This document shows positions 51,670 to 61,961 of a stretch of DNA of 64,000 bases, in pieces. The notes below the pieces were generated by a model. That model made no database searches. It saw nothing but the letters and a program-made list of their open reading frames with translations, and had not been told where the DNA came from. Position numbers and translations under genes: made by a program. How positions within the stretch are numbered: the stretch's first letter is position 1; each line of letters opens with the position of its first letter. The stretch spans positions 1-64,000 of the forward strand of contig NZ_LFQU01000007.1 in NCBI RefSeq assembly GCF_001275135.1. Reading direction: 5' to 3'. This DNA is from Xylanibacter rarus (GTDB lineage: Bacteria; Bacteroidota; Bacteroidia; Bacteroidales; Bacteroidaceae).

Positions 51670-52914
51670 TCAGTCTTTCATGAATGTTTTCATAAACTCG
51701 TTGAGTCTTAGCAGTCCGTATCCTCCATCTGCACAGCTCATTTCGTCGTAAGTCTTTACGTTGTCGGGTGTTATTCCGTCATGCCAGATTATGAACGGAA
51801 CGGGCTCTTTTACGTGAGTGCGCACTTCTACCGGAGTGGGGTGGTCTGGCAATATAGCCATGCGCACAGGAGCATCTTTCCATGTCTTTATTTCTTCATA
51901 AATAGGTTTAATGATTTTGCTGTCGAGATTCTCTATGGTTTTAAGTTTCAGTTCGAGGTCCCCGTCGTGTCCTGCCTCGTCGCTTGCTTCAAGATGCAGA
52001 AAAACAAAGTCATCCGTCTTTAGCGCCTTTATCGCAGCTTCAGCCTTGCCTTCATAGTTTGTATCCGCAAGTCCTGTGGCTCCTTCTACTTTTATTATTT
52101 TCAATCCCGCATAAAATCCTATGCCACGAATCAGGTCAACTGCCGATATAACCGAGCCATTCTTGATTTTAGGGTACATATAGCATAATTTTTCCATGTC
52201 TGGGCGGTAGCCTCCTCCCCATGGCCATATGCTGTTGGCTGCGTCTTTTCCGCTTATGCGTCTTTCTTTATTGATCGGATGTTTCTCTAAAAGTTCTTGA
52301 GATTTTACAATCAGGCTGTTTATGAGCTTGGCAGTTTCATTACCTGTCATTCTGTTGCCGTCACGCTTTTCTTCCCATCCGGGTTCTGCTTTTACCAAAA
52401 GCCCTTTCCATTGTTCGTTCGGATAGTCGTGTGGTGGAGCACAAATTATGTGTTTGTTGCCTCCTCGTATTATGAGCAGGTGGCGATATTGTATTCCGGT
52501 AATGAATTCGATTTGCTCATCGCCGAGATGTTTGTTCAGATACTTTATAAGTATTTCTCCTTCTGAAGTATTCAGATGCCCTCCGTTATGATTTCTGATA
52601 ACACCATTTTCAAGCGTTATTATGTTGCACCTCATGGCAAAATCATCAGGTCTCATGTCGTATCCGATGCTTGCTGCTTCTAGTGGTCCTCTGCCTTCAT
52701 AGACTCGATTAAGGTCATAGCCTAGGATGGCAGTGTTGGCAACTTCGCTGCCCGGAAGAAATCCGTCAGGAATAGTTATTAGTCTACCTGTACGCCCTTT
52801 GCATGCGAGCATATCCATATAAGGCTTGTCGGCATATTGAAGAAGGGTTTTGCCTCCAAGTCTGGCGACGGGATGATCTGCCATTCCGTCGCCTAAAATG
52901 ATGATATGTTTCAT
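51670..52914 (-). CDS. ApgM-family protein, probable homoserine kinase in thr operon
   Basis: The 414-residue protein belongs to the cofactor-independent phosphoglycerate mutase (ApgM, archaeal type) family: IIILGDGMADHPV (Asp9), LPGSEVANTAILGYD with Ser56, and ILPDHPTPVEVRTH. It lies between thrA and thrC, and no ThrB-type homoserine kinase gene is present. In Bacteroides thetaiotaomicron a homologue in this position was reported from genetic data to act as the homoserine kinase. By context the reaction is homoserine to O-phosphohomoserine, but mutase activity cannot be excluded from sequence. Confidence 0.88.
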   Translation of the reverse strand: MKHIIILGDGMADHPVARLGGKTLLQYADKPYMDMLACKGRTGRLITIPDGFLPGSEVANTAILGYDLNRVYEGRGPLEAASIGYDMRPDDFAMRCNIITLENGVIRNHNGGHLNTSEGEILIKYLNKHLGDEQIEFITGIQYRHLLIIRGGNKHIICAPPHDYPNEQWKGLLVKAEPGWEEKRDGNRMTGNETAKLINSLIVKSQELLEKHPINKERRISGKDAANSIWPWGGGYRPDMEKLCYMYPKIKNGSVISAVDLIRGIGFYAGLKIIKVEGATGLADTNYEGKAEAAIKALKTDDFVFLHLEASDEAGHDGDLELKLKTIENLDSKIIKPIYEEIKTWKDAPVRMAILPDHPTPVEVRTHVKEPVPFIIWHDGITPDNVKTYDEMSCADGGYGLLRLNEFMKTFMKD

Positions 52915-52934
52915 GTAGCCCCTCCTTTTATGGA

Positions 52935-55373
52935 CTAAATGTTTGCTATGCTCATTATGTTAGCGAACACACCGGCTGCCGTTACACTTGCTCCTGCGCC
53001 GTAGCCCTGTATTAACATCGGGTATTCTTTATAGCGTTCAGTAGTTAGCATCACAATGTTGTTAGACCCTTCAAGATTATAGAAAGGATGTCCTTTTTCT
53101 ACTGTTGTGAGTTCTACGCTGGTATTCCCCATTTCCATTTTTGCAACAAAGCGCCATCTTTTGTTCTGGGCTTCAAGCCGTTTGCGTTTCTGTTCAAACT
53201 CATCATCAAGCATAGGCAGATGTTTCCAAAAATCGTCCAATGAACCATTAAAGAATGATTCTGGAATGAAGAGTTTCTTCTCAACATTATCCTGCTCGGC
53301 TTTATATCCGGCTTCTCGTGTCAGGATGATGAGTTTGCGTATGACATCTATTCCGCTTAAGTCTATTCTGGGGTCTGGTTCGCTATAGCCTTGTTCTTTT
53401 GCACGTCTGACAGCTTCTGAGAACGGAACATTTTCAGACAGTTCGTTGAATATGAAGTTTAGCGTTCCGCTTAATACGGCTTCTATTTTCAGAATTTTGT
53501 CACCAGAGTTGCGCAGGTCGTTTATTGTTCCGATGATAGGAAGCCCTGCTCCCACATTTGTCTCAAATCTGAATTTAACACCTTTGGCAAGGGCTGTCTG
53601 TTTAAGTTTTATATAACTTTCATAATCAGATGAGGCTGCTATCTTGTTTGCTGCAATAACAGAGATGTTGTGCTCAAGAAAATCCTGATATAAAGCTGAC
53701 ACATCTTTGCTGGCAGTACAGTCTACGAATACGCTGTTAAATATATTCATGCCAATAACCTCTCTGCGTAGTGTCTCGGTGTCGGTAATCTCTGATTGTA
53801 CAAGCTGTTCTTTATATGTGTCGAGGTCAATGCCTTCGCGGTCGAATATTGCATTGTGGCTGCTTGCGATGCCGACAACATTTAATTGCAGGCGCCTGTT
53901 TTGTTTCAGTTCATCATGTTGTGAGCGTATTTGTTCTATAAGTTTGCTGCCAACTGTGCCAACACCGCATATAAAAAGGTTAAGTACGTTGTATTCAGAA
54001 AGGAAGAACGAATCATGGAGAACATTGAGTGATTTGCGTAGATACATGCCGTTGATAACGAACGAAATGTTTGTCTCAGATGCGCCCTGGGCACATGCGA
54101 TGACGCTTATACCGCTTCGTCCAAGTGTTCCAAACAGCTTGCCTGCTATGCCGGGAACATGTTTCATGTTTTCACCGACAACGGCAATTGTTGCAAGTCC
54201 TTTCTCTGCACGCATCGGGAACATGGCTCCTGTTTCAATCTCTTTGGCAAATTCTTCGTTAAGTACGTTTACCGCAGCTTCAGAGTCAGACTCTTTCATA
54301 CCGATAGAGGTTGAATTTTCAGATGAAGCCTGGCTTACCATAAATACAGATATGCCATTATTTGCCAATGCAGTGAATATTCTTCGGTTTACACCGATTA
54401 CGCCGACCATAGATAAACCGGTGACGGTAATTAATGCCGTACCACTGATGCTTGAAATACCTTTTATGGCTTTAGTATCATTGTTTATTTCTTTTTTTAT
54501 TATGGTGCCAGGATTTTTCGGATTGAAAGTGTTCTTTACCCTTATTGGTATGTTCTTTATGCATACCGGATAAATCGTCGGAGGATAAATTACTTTTGCT
54601 CCGAAGTTGCATAACTCCATTGCTTCAATATAGCTGAGCTCATTTATGGTATATGCAGTTTGTATTATGCGAGGGTCTGCTGTCATGAAACCATCAACAT
54701 CAGTCCAAATCTCAAGTACCTCAGCATCTAATGCCGCAGCAATGATTGCCGCGGTGTAGTCACTTCCGCCTCTTCCTAGGTTGGTTGTTTCGTCGGTATT
54801 CTTGTCTTTACTTATGAAGCCTGGTACAACAGATATTCGTGGCAAATCCTTGAATGTTTCGCATACTAAAGAGTTTGTCAGCTCACTGTCAAGAATGTGT
54901 TTACCATTCTTCTTATGTTCAGTTTTGATAAAGTCGCGTGCATCAAACCAGCATGCGTTTTTTATCAGTGTTGCTACAATGTTTGAACTAAGCCGTTCAC
55001 CGTAACTTACAATTGCGTTTTGTGTCTTTTCACTGAGGTCGTGTATCAGATATACGCCATAATAGATACTCTTTAATTGTTCAAAAAGAGCATCTACGGT
55101 ATTAAAAAGATTCTCACGCTTGGTTGTGTCTGTTATTATAGTGTCAATCATCTGATGATGGCGGTTCACCATGGCATCAAATTCTCTCTTATATGATTCA
55201 TCTCCATTCAGTGCCATTTGAGCAGTAGACAAAAGCTTGTCCGTGATGCCTCCCAATGCACTGACAACAATTATTACTGATTGTTTTTTAGCTTCTTTTT
55301 CAACAATCCTCTTTAAGCACATAATGCTTTTAACGGAACCTACGGACGTTCCTCCAAACTTTAATACTTTCAT
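52935..55373 (-). CDS. thrA: Bifunctional aspartokinase / homoserine dehydrogenase
   Basis: ThrA catalyses the first and third steps from aspartate to homoserine. The 812-residue protein opens with KFGGTSVGS (aspartokinase), has two ACT-type regulatory segments (about 310-460) and continues into homoserine dehydrogenase with FICGVGTVGSKLIEQ (NAD(P) binding) and NVGAGLPIIGTINDL. A Thr feedback site is likely in the ACT region but cannot be read from sequence. It is first in a three-gene minus-strand operon; a promoter-like element lies at 55438-55468. Confidence 0.97.
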   Translation of the reverse strand: MKVLKFGGTSVGSVKSIMCLKRIVEKEAKKQSVIIVVSALGGITDKLLSTAQMALNGDESYKREFDAMVNRHHQMIDTIITDTTKRENLFNTVDALFEQLKSIYYGVYLIHDLSEKTQNAIVSYGERLSSNIVATLIKNACWFDARDFIKTEHKKNGKHILDSELTNSLVCETFKDLPRISVVPGFISKDKNTDETTNLGRGGSDYTAAIIAAALDAEVLEIWTDVDGFMTADPRIIQTAYTINELSYIEAMELCNFGAKVIYPPTIYPVCIKNIPIRVKNTFNPKNPGTIIKKEINNDTKAIKGISSISGTALITVTGLSMVGVIGVNRRIFTALANNGISVFMVSQASSENSTSIGMKESDSEAAVNVLNEEFAKEIETGAMFPMRAEKGLATIAVVGENMKHVPGIAGKLFGTLGRSGISVIACAQGASETNISFVINGMYLRKSLNVLHDSFFLSEYNVLNLFICGVGTVGSKLIEQIRSQHDELKQNRRLQLNVVGIASSHNAIFDREGIDLDTYKEQLVQSEITDTETLRREVIGMNIFNSVFVDCTASKDVSALYQDFLEHNISVIAANKIAASSDYESYIKLKQTALAKGVKFRFETNVGAGLPIIGTINDLRNSGDKILKIEAVLSGTLNFIFNELSENVPFSEAVRRAKEQGYSEPDPRIDLSGIDVIRKLIILTREAGYKAEQDNVEKKLFIPESFFNGSLDDFWKHLPMLDDEFEQKRKRLEAQNKRWRFVAKMEMGNTSVELTTVEKGHPFYNLEGSNNIVMLTTERYKEYPMLIQGYGAGASVTAAGVFANIMSIANI

Positions 55374-55437
55374 TTTATCTCTTTTATTTAGTTGAGCCCC
55401 TCTGACAAATAGGGTTTACGCTCTGTTAAATTGGTCA

Positions 55438-55468
55438 CAAATTTAGCAAGATTTCTTGTTTGTGGCAA
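55438..55468 (-). promoter_or_regulatory. Probable promoter for the threonine operon
   Basis: On the minus strand, TTG (55466-55468) is followed after 20 bases by TAAATTTG (55438-55445). The thrA ATG is about 65 bases downstream. I saw no leader peptide rich in Thr codons or attenuator hairpin in the leader. Confidence 0.5.
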
Positions 55469-55514
55469 TTATTTTACATAATAAATTGCTATTTTTGCAC
55501 AAAATTGGAATATT

Positions 55515-56678
55515 ATGTTACAGGTTATATATAAACGGACGTTGCTGCTTGTCCTCGTTTTGGCTGTATCTTTTGTGAATGTAAACGGTCAGAAGAGAAA
55601 GTCTTATGAATTTTATAAGGATTTTCCAGTATACGCTGATAAATTACTTGCAGACTTGAAGTATCCACTGGCATGGGGCAATTGTAATGAAACAGATTTT
55701 GGTAAATGGAAAGATACAGCACGTAAAAAGGTGTTTGAATGTATGATGACACCGCCAACGGCAGCAAAAAGTTATGATATAAAGATACTTTCAGAAGAGC
55801 ATAGAGACGGATATGTTGCCCGTAAAATTGAATTTAATCTTTCTGATTATTATCGTGTGAAAGCTTATTTGTTGATTCCTGATGGCAAAGGACCGTTTCC
55901 TGCTATAAATCTTTTGCATGATCATGGGGCGCATTTGTTTATTGGCAAAGAAAAGATGATAATGCCGTTTGATGAAGATTCTGCTGTTATTGCAGATGCA
56001 CGTCAGTGGTGTGATAAGTTATACGGCGGACAATTCTTTGGCGATTATCTGGCAAAAAATGGCTATGTAGTGTTTTCTACTGATGCCCCTTTATGGGGAG
56101 AACGCGGTAGAGCGGAAGGTGTTGACCGAAAAAAATATGATATTATTGCAGGTAACATGATGATGTACGGAAGAAATCTATGCGCATTTATGACATATGA
56201 TGATATCGCATCAACAGATTTTCTTGCAAGTCTCAATGTGGTTGATTCAGACAGGATAGGGTGTATTGGATTTTCTATGGGAGCTTACAGAGCGTGGATG
56301 CTTGCGGCTTTGTCTGAAAAAATTGCCGCATGTGCATCTGTTTGTTGGATGGTGACAACCGATGTGCAGATGACATGGAAGTACGGACGTAAGGAAAATG
56401 GAGGATTTGCTAACTGTATTCCTTCATTACGGCAGTATCTTGATTATCCTCATATTGCTAGTATTGCTTGTCCTAAACCTATGTTTTTTATTAACGGATT
56501 GAACGATAAGCTATTTCCTGTACCTGGAGTCAAAAAGGCTTATGCAATTATGCATGATGTGTGGGATAGTCAGAAGGCCGGAGACAGACTGGTGACTGAG
56601 TTAAGGGATATAACCCACTCATGTGGCATAGAAGAACAGAAGAGTGTTCTTGACTTTATGAATAAATTTTTGAAATAA
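55515..56678 (+). CDS. Secreted alpha/beta hydrolase (dienelactone hydrolase-like)
   Basis: The 387-residue protein has a signal peptide ending near NVNGQ. The alpha/beta hydrolase core has the nucleophile Ser in IGFSMGAYRAW, a probable Asp in INGLNDKLFPV and His in DITHSCGI, the usual triad order. INLLHDHGAHLF forms the oxyanion-hole region. Homologues are often grouped with acetyl xylan esterases or dienelactone hydrolases; the substrate is unknown. TATTTTTG at 55490-55497 may be its -7 element, though the -33 box is not clear. Confidence 0.85.
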   Translation: MLQVIYKRTLLLVLVLAVSFVNVNGQKRKSYEFYKDFPVYADKLLADLKYPLAWGNCNETDFGKWKDTARKKVFECMMTPPTAAKSYDIKILSEEHRDGYVARKIEFNLSDYYRVKAYLLIPDGKGPFPAINLLHDHGAHLFIGKEKMIMPFDEDSAVIADARQWCDKLYGGQFFGDYLAKNGYVVFSTDAPLWGERGRAEGVDRKKYDIIAGNMMMYGRNLCAFMTYDDIASTDFLASLNVVDSDRIGCIGFSMGAYRAWMLAALSEKIAACASVCWMVTTDVQMTWKYGRKENGGFANCIPSLRQYLDYPHIASIACPKPMFFINGLNDKLFPVPGVKKAYAIMHDVWDSQKAGDRLVTELRDITHSCGIEEQKSVLDFMNKFLK

Positions 56679-56688
56679 TATTTTGAAT

Positions 56689-58263
56689 ATGATAAGTGAA
56701 TATCAATTACGTGTGCTGCCTCAACAGGCTTTCAATGAAGCAACAATAAAAGAATATATATCACGTGAAAAGGCTATTGATGCGAGGACAATAAAGCATG
56801 TCAGAGTGCTTAAACGTAGTATTGATGCCCGTCAGCGTACTATCTTTATTAATTTGAAAGTAAGAGTGTATATTAATGAAGAGCCTGAGGATGATGTTTT
56901 TGAGCATGTAGAGTATAAAGATGTTTCTTCAGCTCCTTCGGTTGTTGTTGTTGGAGAAGGTCCTGGTGGGCTTTTCGCTTCTTTGCGTCTTATAGAACAT
57001 GGATTGCGTCCTATTGTTATAGAACGTGGTAAAGATGTTCATGAACGTAAAAAAGACCTTGCTGCCATTTCACGAACTCATAAGGTTGATAATGAAAGCA
57101 ATTATTGTTTTGGTGAAGGTGGTGCCGGTGCTTATTCTGATGGAAAACTATATACAAGAAGTAAGAAGAGGGGTAATATAAGTAAAATATTAAATGTCTT
57201 TTGTCAGCATGGAGCTCCTCTTGCGATTTTAGCCGATGCTCATCCGCATATAGGAACAGACAAACTTCCGCGTGTTATAGAAAATATGCGAAATACAATA
57301 TTAAAGTGTGGTGGAGAAGTTCATTTTCAAACAAAGGCAACAGGAATCATTGTTGAAAATGATAAGGCATTGGGTGTCGAGGCTGTAGATCTTAAAAGTG
57401 GTAATGAATTAGTCTTTAAAGGACCCGTGATTTTGGCTACAGGACATTCATCAAGGGACATTTATGAGTATCTATATAAGTCTGGAATAGAAATTGAAGC
57501 CAAGGGACTTGCTGTTGGTGTGAGGCTTGAGCATCCGGCCGAACTTATTGATCAGATCCAATATCATAACAAGAACGGACGTGGAAAATATCTGCCTGCA
57601 GCGGAATATAATTTTGTCACTCAGGTTGATGGGCGTGGCGTTTATTCATTCTGTATGTGTCCTGGTGGCTTTGTAATTCCTGCTGCGACAGGAAAGGAAC
57701 AGATTGTTGTAAATGGCATGAGCCCGAGTAATCGTTCTTCTAAATGGTCAAATAGCGGAATGGTTGTTGAAATTCATCCTGAAGATATTGAAGGAGAGCG
57801 TGATGCCTTGTGCATGATGCGCTTTCAAGAGAATTTAGAGAAGATGTGTTGGCAGCAAGGCAATATGAGGCAGACAGCCCCGGCTCAGCGAATGGTTGAT
57901 TTTACACGCTCTAAACTCAGTTATGATTTGCCTAAGAGTTCTTATGCACCTGGACTAATCTCTAGTCCTTTACATTTTTGGATGCCAAAGATAATTGCGG
58001 GAAGACTAAAACAAGGATTTGAAACTTTTGGAAGGATAAGTCATGGTTTCCTTACCAATGAAGCTGTGCTTATTGCCACAGAAACACGAACTTCTTCGCC
58101 AGTGAGAATCATGCGTAACCCGGAAACATTGCAACATGTGCGTATTCAAGGCTTTTTCCCATGTGGTGAAGGTGCCGGATATGCAGGAGGAATAGTTTCT
58201 GCAGGAATCGACGGCGAACGTTGTGCTGATGCAGTTAAGCAATATCTTAATATGCAGAACTAA
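56689..58263 (+). CDS. NAD(P)/FAD-dependent oxidoreductase
   Basis: The 524-residue flavoprotein has a small N-terminal domain, then the dinucleotide-binding loop VVVVGEGPGGLFASLRLIEHG and ERGKDVHERKKDL. NYCFGEGGAGAYSDGKLYTR and the C-terminal GEGAGYAGGIVSAGIDGERCADA are typical of the family of YhiN/ThiH-adjacent FAD dehydrogenases. The substrate is unknown. ATG 56689 is preferred to a TTG start six bases earlier. It follows the hydrolase gene by about ten bases and shares its transcript. Confidence 0.88.
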   Translation: MISEYQLRVLPQQAFNEATIKEYISREKAIDARTIKHVRVLKRSIDARQRTIFINLKVRVYINEEPEDDVFEHVEYKDVSSAPSVVVVGEGPGGLFASLRLIEHGLRPIVIERGKDVHERKKDLAAISRTHKVDNESNYCFGEGGAGAYSDGKLYTRSKKRGNISKILNVFCQHGAPLAILADAHPHIGTDKLPRVIENMRNTILKCGGEVHFQTKATGIIVENDKALGVEAVDLKSGNELVFKGPVILATGHSSRDIYEYLYKSGIEIEAKGLAVGVRLEHPAELIDQIQYHNKNGRGKYLPAAEYNFVTQVDGRGVYSFCMCPGGFVIPAATGKEQIVVNGMSPSNRSSKWSNSGMVVEIHPEDIEGERDALCMMRFQENLEKMCWQQGNMRQTAPAQRMVDFTRSKLSYDLPKSSYAPGLISSPLHFWMPKIIAGRLKQGFETFGRISHGFLTNEAVLIATETRTSSPVRIMRNPETLQHVRIQGFFPCGEGAGYAGGIVSAGIDGERCADAVKQYLNMQN

Positions 58264-58410
58264 TAAAATGTCCGAAGGGATTCATGTTAATCCGTATGTC
58301 ATATTGACAGCATTATTTATTGGGACTGTTTTTATGCAGATTTGCTTTTTGTATGAATAACGATTTGAATTGGCTAAGAAGATAGATTTATAGGATATTT
58401 TATAAAAATA

Positions 58411-58452
58411 ATTCACCCAAGATTACGTTGTTGAACGTCTTCTTGGGTGAAT
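58411..58452. terminator. Bidirectional terminator between convergent genes
   Basis: ATTCACCCAAGA (58411-58422) and TCTTGGGTGAAT (58441-58452) form a perfect 12-base-pair stem around an 18-base loop. TGCTTTTATTTGG follows on the plus strand, and TATTTTTATAAAA on the minus strand beside the secA end. Confidence 0.8.
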
Positions 58453-58490
58453 TGCTTTTATTTGGTTATAATAATCAACCTTATAGATAT

Positions 58491-61400
58491 TTATACAAGT
58501 CCTTTGCCGTGGCAGTTCTTGAATTTTTTACCGCTTCCGCATGGACATGGATCATTTCGTCCCGGCAGCTTATCTTTATGAATAGGCATCTGTCTTCTAG
58601 GCTCTGCACTTTCTCTTGTATCTTGTTGTGCTGCTGCCTGTTGTGCCGGATCTGTCATGTCGTCTTTTTGTTCAGTATAGCGTTGACTTCTTTGCTCCGG
58701 AGCTGCTTCGTGTACCTCTTCTTGTTGCATTTCTGGTATTTGTCCTCTCATAAGAATTCCGACGATTCGGTTATTCATTTGGTCTACCATATCATCGAAC
58801 AGTTTAACACTCTCTAATTTGAAGATAACCAGCGGATCTTTTTGTTCATATGAAGCATTTTGTACGCTATGCTTCAATTCGTCCAATGCGCGTAAGTTCT
58901 CTTTCCAGCAATCATCAATAATATGTAACAGGATAGTTTTCTCGAATTGTTTTACGACACTCTTGCATTCAGTATCGTATGCTTCCTTTAAGTTACATGG
59001 AATATTGAAAATTCGTTTACCGTCAGTAATAGGAACCATTATACGTTCATATCTGTCACCTTGGTTTTCGTAAACATCCTTAATGACAGGCCATCCTACG
59101 CTTTGAATGCGCTCAGTTTTACGTTTGAAGTCTGCCATTGCCATTTGGAATGCTCTTTCTGCCAAATTGTCATGGCTATCGTTGGTAAATTCCTCCACAG
59201 TAAACGGACATTCCATTGATAGTATTTTGAGGAACTCATCTTTGCAGCCTTCATAATCGTTCTTTTCAATGATGTTTACAACGCGATCCCAGATGATGTT
59301 CGTAATATCCATTCCGATTCTTTCACCCATGAGTGCATGGCGACGCTTCTCATATACGACAGTTCTTTGTTTGTTCATGACATCGTCGTATTCAAGCAGA
59401 CGTTTACGAATACCGAAGTTGTTCTCTTCAACTTTCTTTTGTGCTCTTTCGATATTTTTGGTAATCATCGGACTTTCAATACGCTCTCCATCTTTAAAGC
59501 CGAGGCGGTCCATAACTCGTGCGATTCTTTCACTTGCAAATAATCGCATAAGCTTATCCTCAAGGCTTACGTAGAATACTGAGCTACCCGGGTCTCCCTG
59601 ACGACCTGCACGTCCACGAAGCTGTCGGTCAACGCGTCGGCTTTCGTGACGTTCTGTACCAATGATAGCCAAACCTCCAGCAGCCTTTACTTCTGGAGAC
59701 AACTTAATATCGGTACCACGTCCAGCCATATTCGTTGCGATAGTAACGGCTCCAAGTAATCTTTCTTCAACATGTTGATTTCCGTCAGAATCTGTAACAG
59801 TGACCTTTCCTAATGTACTACGTCCTGCTTCTGCTACGATATTAGCTTCTCGTTGATGAAGCTTTGCGTTCAACACATTGTGAGGAATGTGGCGCATCTG
59901 CAACATCTTGCTTAACAGTTCTGATATTTCTACAGATGTTGTACCAACCAAGCATGGGCGACCAGAATTTCGCATTGCTTCAATTTCCTCTATGACGGCG
60001 TTATATTTTTCTCTGGCTGTTTTATAAACTCGGTCGTCCATGTCGTTTCTTATGACTGGCTTGTTTGTTGGAATCTCAACAACATCGAGTTTATAAATAT
60101 CCCAAAGTTCTCCTGCTTCTGTACTTGCCGTACCCGTCATACCAGAGAGTTTATGATACATACGGAAGTAGTTCTGAAGAGTTATTGTTGCAAATGTTTG
60201 TGTCGCTTCTTTTACTTTTACGTGCTCCTTTGCCTCTATAGCTTGGTGTAGACCATCGCTCCATTGTCTTCCTTCCATGATACGACCAGTTTGCTCATCG
60301 ACGATTTTAACTTCACCGTCCATGACAACATATTCGTCATCTTTATTGAACATGGTGTAGGCCTTCAGAAGTTGCTGTAATGTATGTACGCGCTCACTTT
60401 GAACTGCGTAATGATTCAGAAGTTGGTCTTTCTTATCAAGTTTCTGTTGATCATCAAGTTCTTTTTCATTTTCCAATGCAGAAAGCTGTGCTGTAATATC
60501 CGGCAACACGAACAACTCTTTGTCATTTACCTGTTTTGCCAGCCATTCTGTTCCTTTGTCTGTCAAATCAACAGAATTTAATTTTTCCTCAACAACAAAA
60601 TATAAAGGTTCAACGGCTTCAGGCATGCGACGGTTGTTATTTTCCATGTAATACTCTTCCGTTTTGAGCATACCAGCCTTTATACCTTCTTCTGAAAGGT
60701 ATTTGATTAGCGGCTTGTTCTTCGGTAATGCTTTGTGAGAGCGGTATAGGCTCAAGAAACCTTCTTCTTGAAGTTTTTGGTCGTTCTTCTCACGGCCTTC
60801 GCTTATTTTTTGTTTAGCCTCAGCCAAGAATTGTGTGGCCAATTTCCTTTGAACATCAACAAGACGTTCAACCAATGGCTGATATTCTTCAAACATCTGG
60901 TCATCACCATTTGGTACAGGACCTGATATAATAAGAGGTGTACGTGCATCGTCAATTAACACAGAGTCAACCTCATCGACAATTGCATAGTTGTGAGCTC
61001 GTTGAACAAGATCTGAGGGCGATATTGCCATATTGTCACGAAGATAGTCGAAACCAAACTCGTTATTTGTACCAAATGTAATGTCTGCTTGGTATGCTTT
61101 TCTTCTTTCAGGTGTATTGGGTCTGTGTTTGTCAATACAGTCAACAGATAATCCGTTGAACTCATAGAGCGGTCCCATCCACTCAGAGTCACGTTTTGCA
61201 AGGTAATCATTTACCGTAACGACATGTACACCGTTTCCGGTAAGAGCGTTCAAGAATACAGGCAATGTTGCAACGAGTGTTTTTCCTTCACCTGTTGCCA
61301 TTTCCGCAATCTTTCCCTGATGCAATACGACACCACCAAAAAGTTGGACGTCATAATGAACCATATCCCATTTCATATCGTTACCGCCGGCCATCCAGTG

Positions 61401-61868
61401 ATTACTGTAGATAGCTTTGTCTCCTTCAATCCTAACGAAATCTTTTCTAATAGCAAGTTCTCTATCGAAGTCATTTGCAGTAACAACTACTTCCTCGTTT
61501 TCTGCAAATCTGCGGGCTGTATCTTTTATGATGCTAAAGGCTACGGGCATCACTTCATTGAGGGCTTTTTCATAAATTTCAAGCACCTCTTTTTCAAGCT
61601 TATCGATTTGAGCGAATATATCTTCACGCTCATCAATAGGTGTTTCTTCGATTTTTGCCTTCAGTTCAGCAATCTGTTTCTTTTGATCTTGAGCAGATTC
61701 TTGAACATACTTTTGAATTTCCTTTGTGCGGGCACGCAAAGAGTCATTATCAAGTGCTTTAATTTCAGGATATGCCGCCTTGACTTTTTCAACTAATGGC
61801 TGTATCAGTTTCATGTCTCTTGACGATTTATCACCGAACAATGACTTTAAAAAATTATTAAAACCCAT
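58491..61868 (-). CDS. secA: Protein translocase subunit SecA
   Basis: SecA is the ATPase that drives post-translational export through SecYEG. The 1125-residue protein has Walker A TGEGKT (192-197), [19 protein letters not shown] (Walker B region), [12 protein letters not shown] and [12 protein letters not shown]-terminal zinc-binding SEC-C motif ([16 protein letters not shown]) ends the protein. The extra length relative to E. coli SecA (901) is an insertion in the nucleotide-binding fold region (about 55-105) and near 340-430, as usual in Bacteroidetes. The alkaline-phosphatase-like gene lies 93 bases upstream. Confidence 0.98.
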   Translation of the reverse strand: MGFNNFLKSLFGDKSSRDMKLIQPLVEKVKAAYPEIKALDNDSLRARTKEIQKYVQESAQDQKKQIAELKAKIEETPIDEREDIFAQIDKLEKEVLEIYEKALNEVMPVAFSIIKDTARRFAENEEVVVTANDFDRELAIRKDFVRIEGDKAIYSNHWMAGGNDMKWDMVHYDVQLFGGVVLHQGKIAEMATGEGKTLVATLPVFLNALTGNGVHVVTVNDYLAKRDSEWMGPLYEFNGLSVDCIDKHRPNTPERRKAYQADITFGTNNEFGFDYLRDNMAISPSDLVQRAHNYAIVDEVDSVLIDDARTPLIISGPVPNGDDQMFEEYQPLVERLVDVQRKLATQFLAEAKQKISEGREKNDQKLQEEGFLSLYRSHKALPKNKPLIKYLSEEGIKAGMLKTEEYYMENNNRRMPEAVEPLYFVVEEKLNSVDLTDKGTEWLAKQVNDKELFVLPDITAQLSALENEKELDDQQKLDKKDQLLNHYAVQSERVHTLQQLLKAYTMFNKDDEYVVMDGEVKIVDEQTGRIMEGRQWSDGLHQAIEAKEHVKVKEATQTFATITLQNYFRMYHKLSGMTGTASTEAGELWDIYKLDVVEIPTNKPVIRNDMDDRVYKTAREKYNAVIEEIEAMRNSGRPCLVGTTSVEISELLSKMLQMRHIPHNVLNAKLHQREANIVAEAGRSTLGKVTVTDSDGNQHVEERLLGAVTIATNMAGRGTDIKLSPEVKAAGGLAIIGTERHESRRVDRQLRGRAGRQGDPGSSVFYVSLEDKLMRLFASERIARVMDRLGFKDGERIESPMITKNIERAQKKVEENNFGIRKRLLEYDDVMNKQRTVVYEKRRHALMGERIGMDITNIIWDRVVNIIEKNDYEGCKDEFLKILSMECPFTVEEFTNDSHDNLAERAFQMAMADFKRKTERIQSVGWPVIKDVYENQGDRYERIMVPITDGKRIFNIPCNLKEAYDTECKSVVKQFEKTILLHIIDDCWKENLRALDELKHSVQNASYEQKDPLVIFKLESVKLFDDMVDQMNNRIVGILMRGQIPEMQQEEVHEAAPEQRSQRYTEQKDDMTDPAQQAAAQQDTRESAEPRRQMPIHKDKLPGRNDPCPCGSGKKFKNCHGKGLV

Positions 61869-61961
61869 ATCTATAATATTTTATTTTCTTTTATGAATTG
61901 TGAGTATTTGTGTACAAAAGTACAAATTTATTGTAAAAAGTTATATTATTTTTAGCTTTAT

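Noticed and set aside
53707-54573. 288-codon plus-strand frame inside thrA
   Set aside because: It is antisense to a well-conserved bifunctional enzyme and shows no domain.
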